From NCBI GenBank assembly GCA_964619065.1, contig CAZUCC010000018.1:8871-72870 (forward strand): a stretch of 64,000 bases of DNA. The letters are read 5' to 3'. A model generated the notes under the pieces. It did no database searches and was not told where the DNA came from. It saw nothing but the letters and a program-made list of their open reading frames with translations. The translations under genes were made by a program, and so were the position numbers. Each line of letters begins with the position of its first letter. Within the stretch, counting starts at the first letter, position 1. Source of the stretch: JANXUC01 sp964619065 (GTDB lineage Bacteria > Acidobacteriota > Terriglobia > Terriglobales > Acidobacteriaceae). This document shows, piece by piece, positions 1 through 8,050 of this stretch.

Positions 1-2
1 AG

Positions 3-131
3 CTTGTGGCAACCATTCCCGCCAGCGAGATCGCGGCAGTGGGCATGAAGCCCGTTTATGTGTTTATCCCCGCAGGCGGCGCCTACGGTTCCAGCCAAAC
101 TTCGAATACCGTGAACTTCCCGGTGAACTAG
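3..131 (+). CDS. C-terminal end of a secreted Ig/IPT-like repeat protein (partial)
   Basis: The window opens inside a reading frame that runs to TAG at 129-131 and gives 42 residues. The segment with ATIPASEIAAVG followed by a short beta-strand-like tail resembles the last repeat of the IPT/TIG or bacterial Ig-like extracellular proteins that are common in Acidobacteria. There are no charged helices and many small and beta-forming residues. The N-terminal part lies outside the window, so neither the full domain architecture nor the function can be stated. The family assignment is by pattern resemblance only. Confidence 0.5.
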   Translation, partial: LVATIPASEIAAVGMKPVYVFIPAGGAYGSSQTSNTVNFPVN

Positions 132-234
132 AACCGGGAAACTTCGATCTACTCTCGCAGGGTTCCGCCGCTCGCCTTTTCAAAGAGACGGTCATGCAAT
201 ATCCTGTGTGCCGATCGCCACAGGAGTGGAAGAC

Positions 235-1869
235 ATGACGAAGGAAGGAACCGCGTTCCGGAGGGACTTCCTCCGGCTCGCTGGCGCTGCCATGACTTCG
301 GCTGCAGCCTCCGGTGTTCTGGCAGGGAACGCTGTGGCGCAAGTTGGTACCTTGAAGCGTAGTGCCGCTGATAGCCACGTCTTCGATGTCCGCAGATTTG
401 GCGCCACAGGCGATGGCACTACGATCGACACTCTGGCTATCAACAACGCCATTGCGGCGGCGGCTGCAGCAGGCGGAGGTTCGGTCGTCTTCCCTGCGGG
501 CACGTATGCAAGTTATTCCATTCATCTGAAGAGCTTCGTTTCCCTTTATTTGGAATCCGGCGCCACCATCCTTGCGGCCGCCACCCCGCTCGATGGGACT
601 ACCAGCGGAGGCTACGATCCCGCGGAACCGCAGGGGCCGTGGGAGCCTTATCAGGATTACGGACACAATCATTGGCATAACAGTTTGATTTGGGGCGAAG
701 ATCTGCACGACATCGCCATTTTCGGGCCGGGATTGATCTGGGGTAAGGGGCTGAGCCGCGGGCACGAGTTCGACAAAGACCTGCCGCCGACCGGCAAGCC
801 TGGTGTAGGCAACAAGGCCATCGCGCTGAAGAACTGTCACAACGTGATCCTGCGGGACTTCTCGATTCTTGCCGGAGGCTGGTTCGGGATCCTGGTTACC
901 GGCGTCGACAATCTCACGATCGACAACCTGAAGATCGATACCAACCGCGACGGAATCGATGTGGATTGCTGCAGGAATGTCCGCATCTCCAATTGCAGCG
1001 TGAATTCACCCTGGGATGATGGCATCTGCCCGAAGAGTTCTTTTGCTCTGGGCTACGCGCGTGCCACCGAGAACGTCACCATCGGCAACTGCTATGTGAC
1101 CGGCGACTACCAGTTGGGCACGATGCTCGACGGCACCTTCAAGCGATTCGGGCCCGAGTTCAAATATCACTCCACGGGACGCATCAAATTCGGCACCGAA
1201 TCGAACGGCGGGTTCAAGAACATCACCGTGTCGAATTGTGTGTTCGAAGGCTGTCGCGGTTTTGCTCTTGAGACGGTGGACGGCGGGTTGTGCGAAGACA
1301 TCACAATCACAGGCGTCACCATGCGCGACATACGGAATGCGCCCCTGTTCCTGCGTCTTGGTACTCGCATGCGCGGTCCGAAGGGTGTTTCTGTCGGCAG
1401 TTTGAAACGGATTCTCATCAATAACGTCAGCTGCTGGGGAGCGCTCCCCGAACTTTCGTCGATTATCAGCGGCGTACCCGGCCACTCTGTCGAGGACATC
1501 AAGATCAGCGATGTCTACCTGCATCAGATCGGTGGTGGAACCAAAGCCATGGCGGAGGCCGATCCCCCGGAGAAAGAAAATGACTACCCGGAGCCTGGAA
1601 TGTTTGACACCCTGCCGGCTCGCGGCTTCTTTCTCCGGCATGTAAAGAACATCGAGCTTTCCAACGTGGAGATCGCAACAGAAAGCCCGGATGAGCGGCC
1701 GGCCTTCTGGCTCCGTGATGTCCAAAGCTCCGATTTTTTCCGTGTCAAAGTTGGCCGCAGCCAAACAGCATCCACATTCCTTCTCCAGGATGTGCAAGAT
1801 TTTCGTGTATTCGGGAGCCGCTCTGTGAAGGACACAATTCTGGAAAAAGCCGAGCATCAATTGCTTTGA
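235..1869 (+). CDS. Tat-exported glycoside hydrolase family 28 (polygalacturonase-like)
   Basis: A 544-residue right-handed beta-helix protein. The start is taken as ATG 235, which has GGAG 9 nt upstream; a GTG at 208 in the same frame is possible but has no better site. The N-terminus has a twin-arginine signal (RRDFLRLAG, then an Ala-rich stretch ending near NAVAQ), so export of the folded enzyme through Tat is expected. A pectate-lyase-like first coil follows (RRFGATGDGTTIDTLAIN). GH28 landmarks are TNRDGIDVD at about 236-244, an Asp pair at 261-262 and GRIKFGTE at about 315-322. The classical GHG tripeptide is not visible; the RIKFGTESNGGF version is typical of bacterial GH28 members. GH28 enzymes hydrolyse alpha-galacturonosyl bonds in pectin or rhamnogalacturonan; the exact substrate is unknown. 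It is monocistronic and convergent with the response-regulator gene. Confidence 0.87.
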   Translation: MTKEGTAFRRDFLRLAGAAMTSAAASGVLAGNAVAQVGTLKRSAADSHVFDVRRFGATGDGTTIDTLAINNAIAAAAAAGGGSVVFPAGTYASYSIHLKSFVSLYLESGATILAAATPLDGTTSGGYDPAEPQGPWEPYQDYGHNHWHNSLIWGEDLHDIAIFGPGLIWGKGLSRGHEFDKDLPPTGKPGVGNKAIALKNCHNVILRDFSILAGGWFGILVTGVDNLTIDNLKIDTNRDGIDVDCCRNVRISNCSVNSPWDDGICPKSSFALGYARATENVTIGNCYVTGDYQLGTMLDGTFKRFGPEFKYHSTGRIKFGTESNGGFKNITVSNCVFEGCRGFALETVDGGLCEDITITGVTMRDIRNAPLFLRLGTRMRGPKGVSVGSLKRILINNVSCWGALPELSSIISGVPGHSVEDIKISDVYLHQIGGGTKAMAEADPPEKENDYPEPGMFDTLPARGFFLRHVKNIELSNVEIATESPDERPAFWLRDVQSSDFFRVKVGRSQTASTFLLQDVQDFRVFGSRSVKDTILEKAEHQLL

Positions 1870-1899
1870 AAGGCACGAACTGCGCCGCGGAAGTAAAAG

Positions 1900-2400
1900 T
1901 CATTGGCCTTCGTCCTCGCGAAGCGTCCCCACTTGCTCGCTCCAGGAAGGCCTTTTTCTCGTGCGCACGGTTTCGTTCACCACCAACCAGTAGGCCGCGA
2001 CCTGCCGCACAACTTCGGAAAATTGGGCAAAATCGATGGGCTTGCATACATAGCTGTTAGCGCCGAGTCCATAGCCATTCACTTGGTCGTGCTCCTCGTT
2101 GGAGGACGTAAAAATAACGACAGGCAGGAGACGCGTCCGCTCATCCGCTCGAATCCGGTAGAGCACCTCTAAACCGTCCAGCTTCGGTAGCTTGAGATCC
2201 AGCAGGATGACCTCTGGCATGACCGTCAAATCGCGGCTCTCATAGCGTCCGGTGCCAAACAAATAATCCATCGCCTCGGGCCCGGTGCGAGCTATGACGA
2301 CCTCATTCTTGATGTCGTGCTTTTTCAGCGCACGCAGCGTCAGTGCTTCGTCTCCAGGGTTGTCCTCAACCAATAGAATGATCCCGTCCCGTGTTTCCAT
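1900..2400 (-). CDS. Single-domain Rcp1-like response regulator
   Basis: A 166-residue stand-alone receiver. The start is placed at ATG 2400 because GGGAGG lies 7 nt upstream and the start then follows the kinase stop by 1 nt; an in-frame start at 2421 would overlap the kinase gene. Acidic pocket residues are E12/D13, the phospho-acceptor is D68 (VILLDLKLPKLDG), and the conserved Lys is K120 in CKPIDF. The long loop with EAMDYLFGTGRY is characteristic of Rcp1-type regulators that pair with phytochrome-like kinases. There is no output domain, so it acts through phosphotransfer or protein contact rather than DNA binding. It is almost certainly co-transcribed with, and phosphorylated by, the upstream ETR1-like kinase. 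Confidence 0.9.
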   Translation of the reverse strand: METRDGIILLVEDNPGDEALTLRALKKHDIKNEVVIARTGPEAMDYLFGTGRYESRDLTVMPEVILLDLKLPKLDGLEVLYRIRADERTRLLPVVIFTSSNEEHDQVNGYGLGANSYVCKPIDFAQFSEVVRQVAAYWLVVNETVRTRKRPSWSEQVGTLREDEGQ

Positions 2401-2401
2401 C

Positions 2402-3676
2402 TCAGCCTCCCAAGAAACCATGATCGTTCCCAGTTGCTTCCAAAAAAAGGTAAAAGGTTGCGCCCTTGCCTACCGCCGCTTCAGCCCACACCCGGCCTCC
2501 GAGCCGGTGAACAATGCGCTGCACAGTTGCTAATCCGACTCCGGTTCCAGGGAATTCGCGCGTGTCGTGCAGGCGTTGAAACGCGTTGAAGAGCTTATTG
2601 GCGTATTCCATTTCGAATCCAACACCATTGTCGCGTACAAAGTAGACCCGTTCGCCATCCTGGCTGGACATCCCGACTTCGATGCGGGCTTCGGCTTCCC
2701 GTGCGGTAAACTTCCATGCGTTGCCGAGCAAATTCTCCAAGACAATTCGTAAGAGATTAGGATCCCCCTTGGCGATCAAGCCCGGGGCAATCGCGAAGGT
2801 TGCCTGCCGTTCGGGCGTCGAGCCCTGGAGTTGGCCAGCGATTTCCCTGGCTAGCTGGCTCAAGTCCACCCTTTGCAGCACGATTTCACGGCGCACGGTG
2901 CGCGACAGGGTGAGCATATCGTCGATCAATTGCGCCATCCGCTTGGTTGCGGCGCGGACTTGGTGGAGGTGCGCCTTTTCTTCGGGTTCCAGCTTGTCCT
3001 GGCAATCTTCGAGCAGCGCCAGGCTAAAGCCATCGATCGCTCTCAGCGGGGTTCGCAGATCGTGGGACACCGAATAGCAAAACGTGTCCAACTCCTTGTT
3101 GGCCGCAACCAGCTCCGCGTTCTGGCGCGCCATTTCTTTGTTCATACCCTCAATTTTGTCTTCGGTGAGTTGTTCCGATGCCCTTACCGCACGTAGAAGT
3201 GTCAGAGCCTTGGGCACTGTCGTGGGCAGAAGTACAGCCGTCGTCACTGAAGCCAAGGCGGTCACTACCTTCACCGTTCCGGAAAGCACATAAACCGGAA
3301 CCCAAATGGTCAGCACGTCCATGAAATGCGTGCATCCACATGCCACGATGAACAGACCGAACGCCAGAAACATCCAATGAAACGGTATGTCGGGGCTCCC
3401 CTTGTACACCAGCCATACAAGTGTTCCAGAAATGGATACATAAGCCAGGCCCGTCAGCAAGTCCGCGGCTACGTGCGTCCACACCAAGGCTGGTTTCCCC
3501 AGGTAGCAATAAATATGGGGCAGAAAATTCACAGCGAGAATGCGGGCCATCAGCGGCGGCCAGAGCAGAAAAGGGCCGATCCCGGCTGTCAAAACTACCG
3601 CTACGGCATACCAGATCTGCCGTTTCTGCACCGGCGCATAGCCAAACGCGCTGGGAGTTAAGGTGGGCGTTGACAT
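2402..3676 (-). CDS. Histidine kinase with ETR1-type ethylene-binding-like membrane domain
   Basis: 424 residues; ATG 3676 has GGGAG 5-6 nt upstream. An N-terminal hydrophobic helix (about 22-41) precedes three further helices (about 62-90, 99-118, 125-150) that match the plant ethylene receptor sensor. The residues needed for the copper/ethylene site in ETR1 have counterparts here: D72, Y79, I110, C113 and H117 (IVACGCTHF, the Cys-x3-His copper ligands). There follow a coiled coil (about 165-197), HisKA with H205 in SHDLRTPLR, and a HATPase with N box (LENLLGNAWKFT), G1 (DNGVGF) and G2 (GTGVGLA). No GAF or PAS domain separates sensor and kinase. Ethylene binding is known for the plant and Synechocystis receptors; here it is inferred. 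The gene forms an operon with the receiver gene 1 nt downstream. Confidence 0.87.
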   Translation of the reverse strand: MSTPTLTPSAFGYAPVQKRQIWYAVAVVLTAGIGPFLLWPPLMARILAVNFLPHIYCYLGKPALVWTHVAADLLTGLAYVSISGTLVWLVYKGSPDIPFHWMFLAFGLFIVACGCTHFMDVLTIWVPVYVLSGTVKVVTALASVTTAVLLPTTVPKALTLLRAVRASEQLTEDKIEGMNKEMARQNAELVAANKELDTFCYSVSHDLRTPLRAIDGFSLALLEDCQDKLEPEEKAHLHQVRAATKRMAQLIDDMLTLSRTVRREIVLQRVDLSQLAREIAGQLQGSTPERQATFAIAPGLIAKGDPNLLRIVLENLLGNAWKFTAREAEARIEVGMSSQDGERVYFVRDNGVGFEMEYANKLFNAFQRLHDTREFPGTGVGLATVQRIVHRLGGRVWAEAAVGKGATFYLFLEATGNDHGFLGG

Positions 3677-4129
3677 TGGCTCCCCCGTGACGAGAGGAAA
3701 TCGGGCCCATCCAGATCGTACCGAGCTTTTCCCTTCGCGAAAAGGTAATTCCTGATTCTTGGTTTCGCTATGCCATTGCCTCTAAAATCCACTCCGAACT
3801 GATGGGTTGACAGTCAAACTTGCCCACTCATTTCGCTGATGGGACCCTAGCATAAACCACGATGTCCTTCGGAACCAAAGGCTCGTATCCGGCGGTAGTG
3901 GTGCAGTTGGGATATTTCTACAAAATTGTCATTCCGAAGCGCGGCAGTAGCGCGCGAGGAATCAGCTCTTTTACTGCCAGGAGCAGATTCCTCGCCGATA
4001 GAGCTGGCTCGGAATAACAAAGCCAGAGGAGTATTTACGAAACTGCACCACGACCTATCCGGCGCTCTTGATAGAATCGACCACTGCCCTCATTGAGCAT
4101 TCGGTTCCCATTCTGTTGCGAGGCGATCC
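3677..4129. other. Intergenic region between kinase operon and purH
   Basis: This 453-bp divergent region must carry the promoters for the kinase operon (minus) and purH (plus). I see no convincing coding sequence. Its main content is the inverted-repeat element at 3894-4055 described separately. The purH ribosome site GAGG lies at about 4120-4123. Confidence 0.6.
3886..4064. mobile_element. MITE-like element with terminal inverted repeats and flanking direct repeat
   Basis: TATCCGGCG occurs at 3886-3894 and again at 4056-4064. Between the copies, the ends are inverted repeats: GGTAGTGGTGCAGTT at 3894-3908 against the complement of 4041-4055, 14 of 15 positions identical. Inside lies a second inverted repeat (GCGAGGAATC 3954-3963 with its exact complement 3986-3995, within arms starting GTCATTCCGA and ending TCGGAATAAC). 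The element is about 162 bp and encodes no protein. The direct repeat looks like an 8-9 bp target duplication, so a non-autonomous transposable element is the simplest reading. The inner arm resembles dispersed intergenic repeats seen in related genomes. Confidence 0.6.
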
Positions 4130-5683
4130 ATGTCGAAAATTGAACGCGCTATCCTTTCTGTCACTGATAAAACGGGGCTGGTCGAATTCGCCAAGAAGCT
4201 GGCCGCGATGGATGTAGAGCTGGTTTCCACCGGCGGCACGGCGAAGTTGCTGCGCGACTCCGGCATTTCCGTCAAAGATATTTCCGAGCTGACCGGCTTC
4301 CCCGAGATGCTCGATGGACGTGTGAAGACGCTGCATCCCATGGTGCATGGCGGCATTCTGCACCGGCGCGAGAACCCGGCGCACGTGAGCTCCATCGAAG
4401 AGCATGGCATCGTTCCCATCGACATGATCGTCGTGAACCTTTACGCCTTCGAGAAGACGGCCGCCAAGCCGGGCGTGCATTTCGAGGAGATCATCGAGAA
4501 CATCGATATCGGCGGACCCTCCATGATTCGCTCGGCGGCCAAGAATTTTCAGGACGTCGCGGTCGTCACCTCCACCAGCGACTACGACGCCATCGCACAG
4601 GAAATGAAAGCTTCTGGGGGATCGCTCTCGCTGGAGACCAACTGGCGGCTGGCGCAAAAGGCTTTCGCCACCACAGCGGCTTACGATTCGGCGATCGCTT
4701 CGACCCTCGAACGCATTTCGCCGGAGGAATTCGAGCTAGAACCGGACAAGAATTTTCCGCAGACCCTGCGCATGTCGTTCCAAAAAGCGATGGACCTACG
4801 TTATGGCGAGAATCCTCACCAAAGTGCGGCCATGTACAGCGATGGCTCCGGCGTCGGCGTCGCCAACGGCCGGCAGATTCAGGGCAAGGAGCTTTCCTAC
4901 AACAATATTGTCGATTTGCAGGCGGCCTGGGATCTGGCGCAGGACTTCGAGGAAACCGTCTGCACCATCATCAAGCACACGAACCCCTGTGGCACGGCGA
5001 CGGGACCTGCGCTCGTAGACGCCTACAAGAAAGCTCTGGAGTGCGATCCGGTTTCGGCATTCGGCGGCGTGATTGGCGTCAATCGTGTGATCGACGCGGC
5101 CACGGCCGAAGAAATGGCCAAGCTCTTTGTGGAAGCCATTGCCGCACCCGGATTCGAGCCCGTGGCGCTCGAGAAATTTGCTGCCAAGAAGAACCTGCGT
5201 CTCGTCGAAATCAAGCATGTGGCAGAAAAATGGGTGCTGAAGAACGTCTCCGGCGGAATCCTGCTGCAGGATAGTGACGTGCGACCGCTTCAACCGGCGG
5301 ATTTGAAGGTCGTCACCAAGCGCACGCCCACACCGGCGGAAATGCGGGCGCTACTCTTTGCTTGGAAGATTTGCAAGCACGTGAAATCGAACGCGATTGT
5401 TTATTCACGTGACGGTCAAAGCGTGGGTATCGGCGCCGGGCAAATGAGCCGCGTGGATTCCTGCCGGATCGGCGCCATGAAGGCGGTGCTGCCCACCCAA
5501 GGCACCGTGGCGGCGTCAGATGCCTTTTTCCCTTTCCCGGATGGCGTCGAAGAAATTGCGAAAGCAGGCTCGACGGCGATCATCCAACCTGGCGGCTCGG
5601 TGCGCGATCCCGAAGTGATTGAAGCGGCGGACCGGCTGGGGTTGGCGATGGTCTTTACAGGCGTAAGGCACTTCCGGCACTAA
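4130..5683 (+). CDS. purH: Bifunctional AICAR transformylase / IMP cyclohydrolase
   Basis: 517 residues, the usual PurH length. It catalyses the last two steps of de novo purine synthesis in the cytoplasm: formylation of AICAR with 10-formyl-THF, then ring closure to IMP. The N-terminal MGS-like cyclohydrolase domain (about 1-150) has LVSTGGTAKLL and K66 in RVKTLHPMVHGGIL. The C-terminal transformylase domain (about 200-517) has DLRYGENPHQSA and the catalytic K282-H283 in IKHTNPCGTA. ATG 4130 is preceded by GAGG at suitable spacing. The gene stands alone with no other pur gene adjacent. Confidence 0.97.
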   Translation: MSKIERAILSVTDKTGLVEFAKKLAAMDVELVSTGGTAKLLRDSGISVKDISELTGFPEMLDGRVKTLHPMVHGGILHRRENPAHVSSIEEHGIVPIDMIVVNLYAFEKTAAKPGVHFEEIIENIDIGGPSMIRSAAKNFQDVAVVTSTSDYDAIAQEMKASGGSLSLETNWRLAQKAFATTAAYDSAIASTLERISPEEFELEPDKNFPQTLRMSFQKAMDLRYGENPHQSAAMYSDGSGVGVANGRQIQGKELSYNNIVDLQAAWDLAQDFEETVCTIIKHTNPCGTATGPALVDAYKKALECDPVSAFGGVIGVNRVIDAATAEEMAKLFVEAIAAPGFEPVALEKFAAKKNLRLVEIKHVAEKWVLKNVSGGILLQDSDVRPLQPADLKVVTKRTPTPAEMRALLFAWKICKHVKSNAIVYSRDGQSVGIGAGQMSRVDSCRIGAMKAVLPTQGTVAASDAFFPFPDGVEEIAKAGSTAIIQPGGSVRDPEVIEAADRLGLAMVFTGVRHFRH

Positions 5684-5894
5684 AAACCGGCTGGATCAGG
5701 GCTAATTATTCCAATTCCGGCGGTACCTGTCCCTCTGATTGGCTAACCAGGACCCTACAGGCTCGTCTTTTTCACCAAGCCCCGATTTCCCAGCGTAAAA
5801 TAAGGCAGACCAACCCGGCGAAACGGCATCTAACTATTACTGCGGCTGATCTTTAAATATGAATGCGGTTCCGGGAAACATAGGTATCCTACGA

Positions 5895-7979
5895 ATGATT
5901 CGATTCCCACGCTTGGCTCTTCTGCTGGCCGTAATGGCCGTTCCCGTTTTCGGGCAACAGGTTTTCGGGCAAGACCAGTCCGCTGCGGCTGCGCCAGCCG
6001 CCCCTGTTTCAGTTCCACCCGCCAAAGCGCCTGATAAAGCCGCCGCCTATTACCACTATTCGATGGCGCACATCTACGAGGAACTGGTCACGGTCTATGG
6101 GCGTACGGAACTTGCGAACAAGGCCATAGACGAGTACCGGCTTGCGCTCGAAAACGATCCCGGCTCGGAATATCTGAACTCCGGCTTGGCCGAACTCTAC
6201 GCCCGTACCGGCCGCATCCGCGACGCTGTCCTAGAAGCTCAGGACATGATCAAGCGCGACCCCAATAACCTGGAAGCACACAAACTTCTCGGCCGCATCT
6301 ATCTGCGCTCGCTCGGAGACCTGCAATCGGGCTCCGGGTCGTCGGACGTACTCAAGAGCGCCATTGAGCAGTACGAACAGATCGTCAAGCTTGAGCCCAA
6401 CAGCATCGACGGCCATCTTCTGCTGGGCCGTCTCTACCGCCTGAACAATGACCTGCAGAAAGCGGAAGGCGAATTCAAAACGTCCGTGAAGTTGCAACCC
6501 GATTCCGAAGAAGCTGTCACTATGCTCGCCTATCTCTACAACGAAGAGGGCGACACAAAGAAAGCCGTCGAAACACTGACGTCCCTACCGGATGCGGCGC
6601 GCTCCGCCAAGCTTTACTCGGCGTTGGCCTATACCTACGAACAGGAAAAACAGTATAAGGAGGCGATCAGCGCTTACCAAAAGGCAGCCGAACTCGATCA
6701 TGACAATTTGGACGCGATCCGGGGGCTGGCGCAGAACTTGCTCAACGATGGCCAGCTTAATGCATCGCTCGATCAGTACAAGATCGTCGCTGATGCGAAT
6801 CCAGAAGACCCGCAAACTTATCTACGCATGGCGGAAATCTATCGCCGTACGGGTAAGTTCGAGCAATCACTGGACGCGCTGAAAAAGGCTGAGGCTCTGG
6901 TTCCCGATTCCCTCGAAGTCCCCTACAACGTCGCCACCGTGTACCAGGCGCAAGGGAAGGATGCCGAGGCTGTTCAGGAATTACAAAAGCTCCTGACGCG
7001 GACGGAAAAAACCGATGGCAGCTATTCTCCGGGCGAGGCTAACAATCGCTCCGTTTTCCTCGAACGTCTGGGCTCCATCCAGCGGGAAATGCGCAAAAAT
7101 GACGCAGCGCTGGAAACCTTCCGCAATATGCTCACTCTCGGCGATGAGAACGCCGTTCGTGGGTACCAGCAGATTATCGATACCTACCGTGAAGCCAAGG
7201 ACTGGACGAAAGCTACAGCCACCGCCCGCGAAGCTGTGCAGAAATTGCCCAAGGACCGTGGGCTGAAGATGGTTCTGGCTTCGCAACTCGCGGACTCCGG
7301 CGAGCCGGATAAGGCCATTGCGGAAGTTCGTTCTTTGCTCAAAGGAGACGCCGACGACCGCGAGGTCTACATCGCTCTGGCGCAAATGTTCAGCCGCCTG
7401 CGCCGTGGACCGGAGGCCGAGCAAGCCGTCGCCAAGGCGCTGAGTATTTCCGTCAAGCCAGAAGAAAAGATTTACGCCCACTTTGTGAGCGGATCGGTCT
7501 TCGAGCACGAGAAAAAGTACGATCAGGCGGAAGAGTCATTCAAGCGCATTCTCGCAGCCGACCCCCAAAACAGCAACACGCTGAACTATCTCGGCTACAT
7601 GCTGGCGGATCGCGGCGTGCGTCTGGAAGAAGCGCTCGCCTACATCAAGAAGGCGGTGGATCTTGAGCCCGCCAACGGTGCGTACCTCGATTCGCTGGGC
7701 TGGGCCTATTTCAAGTTAGGAAAATACGACGCCGCGGAGCAAAATCTGCTGCGCGCGTCCCAGCGCCAGGAATCCGATCCTACCATCAACGAGCACCTCG
7801 CCGATCTCTACCAGAAGACAGGCCGTCTCAAGCTTGCAGCCGCACATTGGGAGCGCGCTCTCGTCGAGTGGAGCAAGACCGTGGAAGCGGAGGTCGATCC
7901 AGCCGATGTGGCTCGCATACAGAAGAAGCTTGACGCAGCCAAAGTCAAGCTGGCCAAGGAAAGCCCGGAGCGAAGATAG
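5895..7979 (+). CDS. Exported tetratricopeptide-repeat protein
   Basis: 694 residues from ATG 5895, preferred over ATG 5859 because it begins directly with a signal peptide (MIRFPRLALLLAVMAVPVFG) and has AGG about 10 nt upstream. After a short Ala/Pro-rich linker the protein is almost entirely TPR units. Examples are AIDEYRLALENDPGSEYLNSGLAELY, then several more to about 340, an interrupted centre, and a further set (NTLNYLGYMLADRG, AYLDSLGWAYFKLGKY) near the C-terminus. No enzymatic domain is visible. TPR arrays of this kind scaffold periplasmic or outer-membrane complexes. It lies 71 bp upstream of the selenoprotein gene on the same strand, but a functional link is not shown. Confidence 0.85.
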   Translation: MIRFPRLALLLAVMAVPVFGQQVFGQDQSAAAAPAAPVSVPPAKAPDKAAAYYHYSMAHIYEELVTVYGRTELANKAIDEYRLALENDPGSEYLNSGLAELYARTGRIRDAVLEAQDMIKRDPNNLEAHKLLGRIYLRSLGDLQSGSGSSDVLKSAIEQYEQIVKLEPNSIDGHLLLGRLYRLNNDLQKAEGEFKTSVKLQPDSEEAVTMLAYLYNEEGDTKKAVETLTSLPDAARSAKLYSALAYTYEQEKQYKEAISAYQKAAELDHDNLDAIRGLAQNLLNDGQLNASLDQYKIVADANPEDPQTYLRMAEIYRRTGKFEQSLDALKKAEALVPDSLEVPYNVATVYQAQGKDAEAVQELQKLLTRTEKTDGSYSPGEANNRSVFLERLGSIQREMRKNDAALETFRNMLTLGDENAVRGYQQIIDTYREAKDWTKATATAREAVQKLPKDRGLKMVLASQLADSGEPDKAIAEVRSLLKGDADDREVYIALAQMFSRLRRGPEAEQAVAKALSISVKPEEKIYAHFVSGSVFEHEKKYDQAEESFKRILAADPQNSNTLNYLGYMLADRGVRLEEALAYIKKAVDLEPANGAYLDSLGWAYFKLGKYDAAEQNLLRASQRQESDPTINEHLADLYQKTGRLKLAAAHWERALVEWSKTVEAEVDPADVARIQKKLDAAKVKLAKESPERR

Positions 7980-8050
7980 CCTGAATCCGGCCGCTGCTTT
8001 TCGACGGATGACAGCTCTTAGTTGATTGTCAGGCTCTGAAGCGAGGAACA

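Noticed and set aside
208..234. GTG 208 as start of the GH28 gene
   Set aside because: ATG 235 has the better ribosome site and places the twin-arginine signal closer to the N-terminus.
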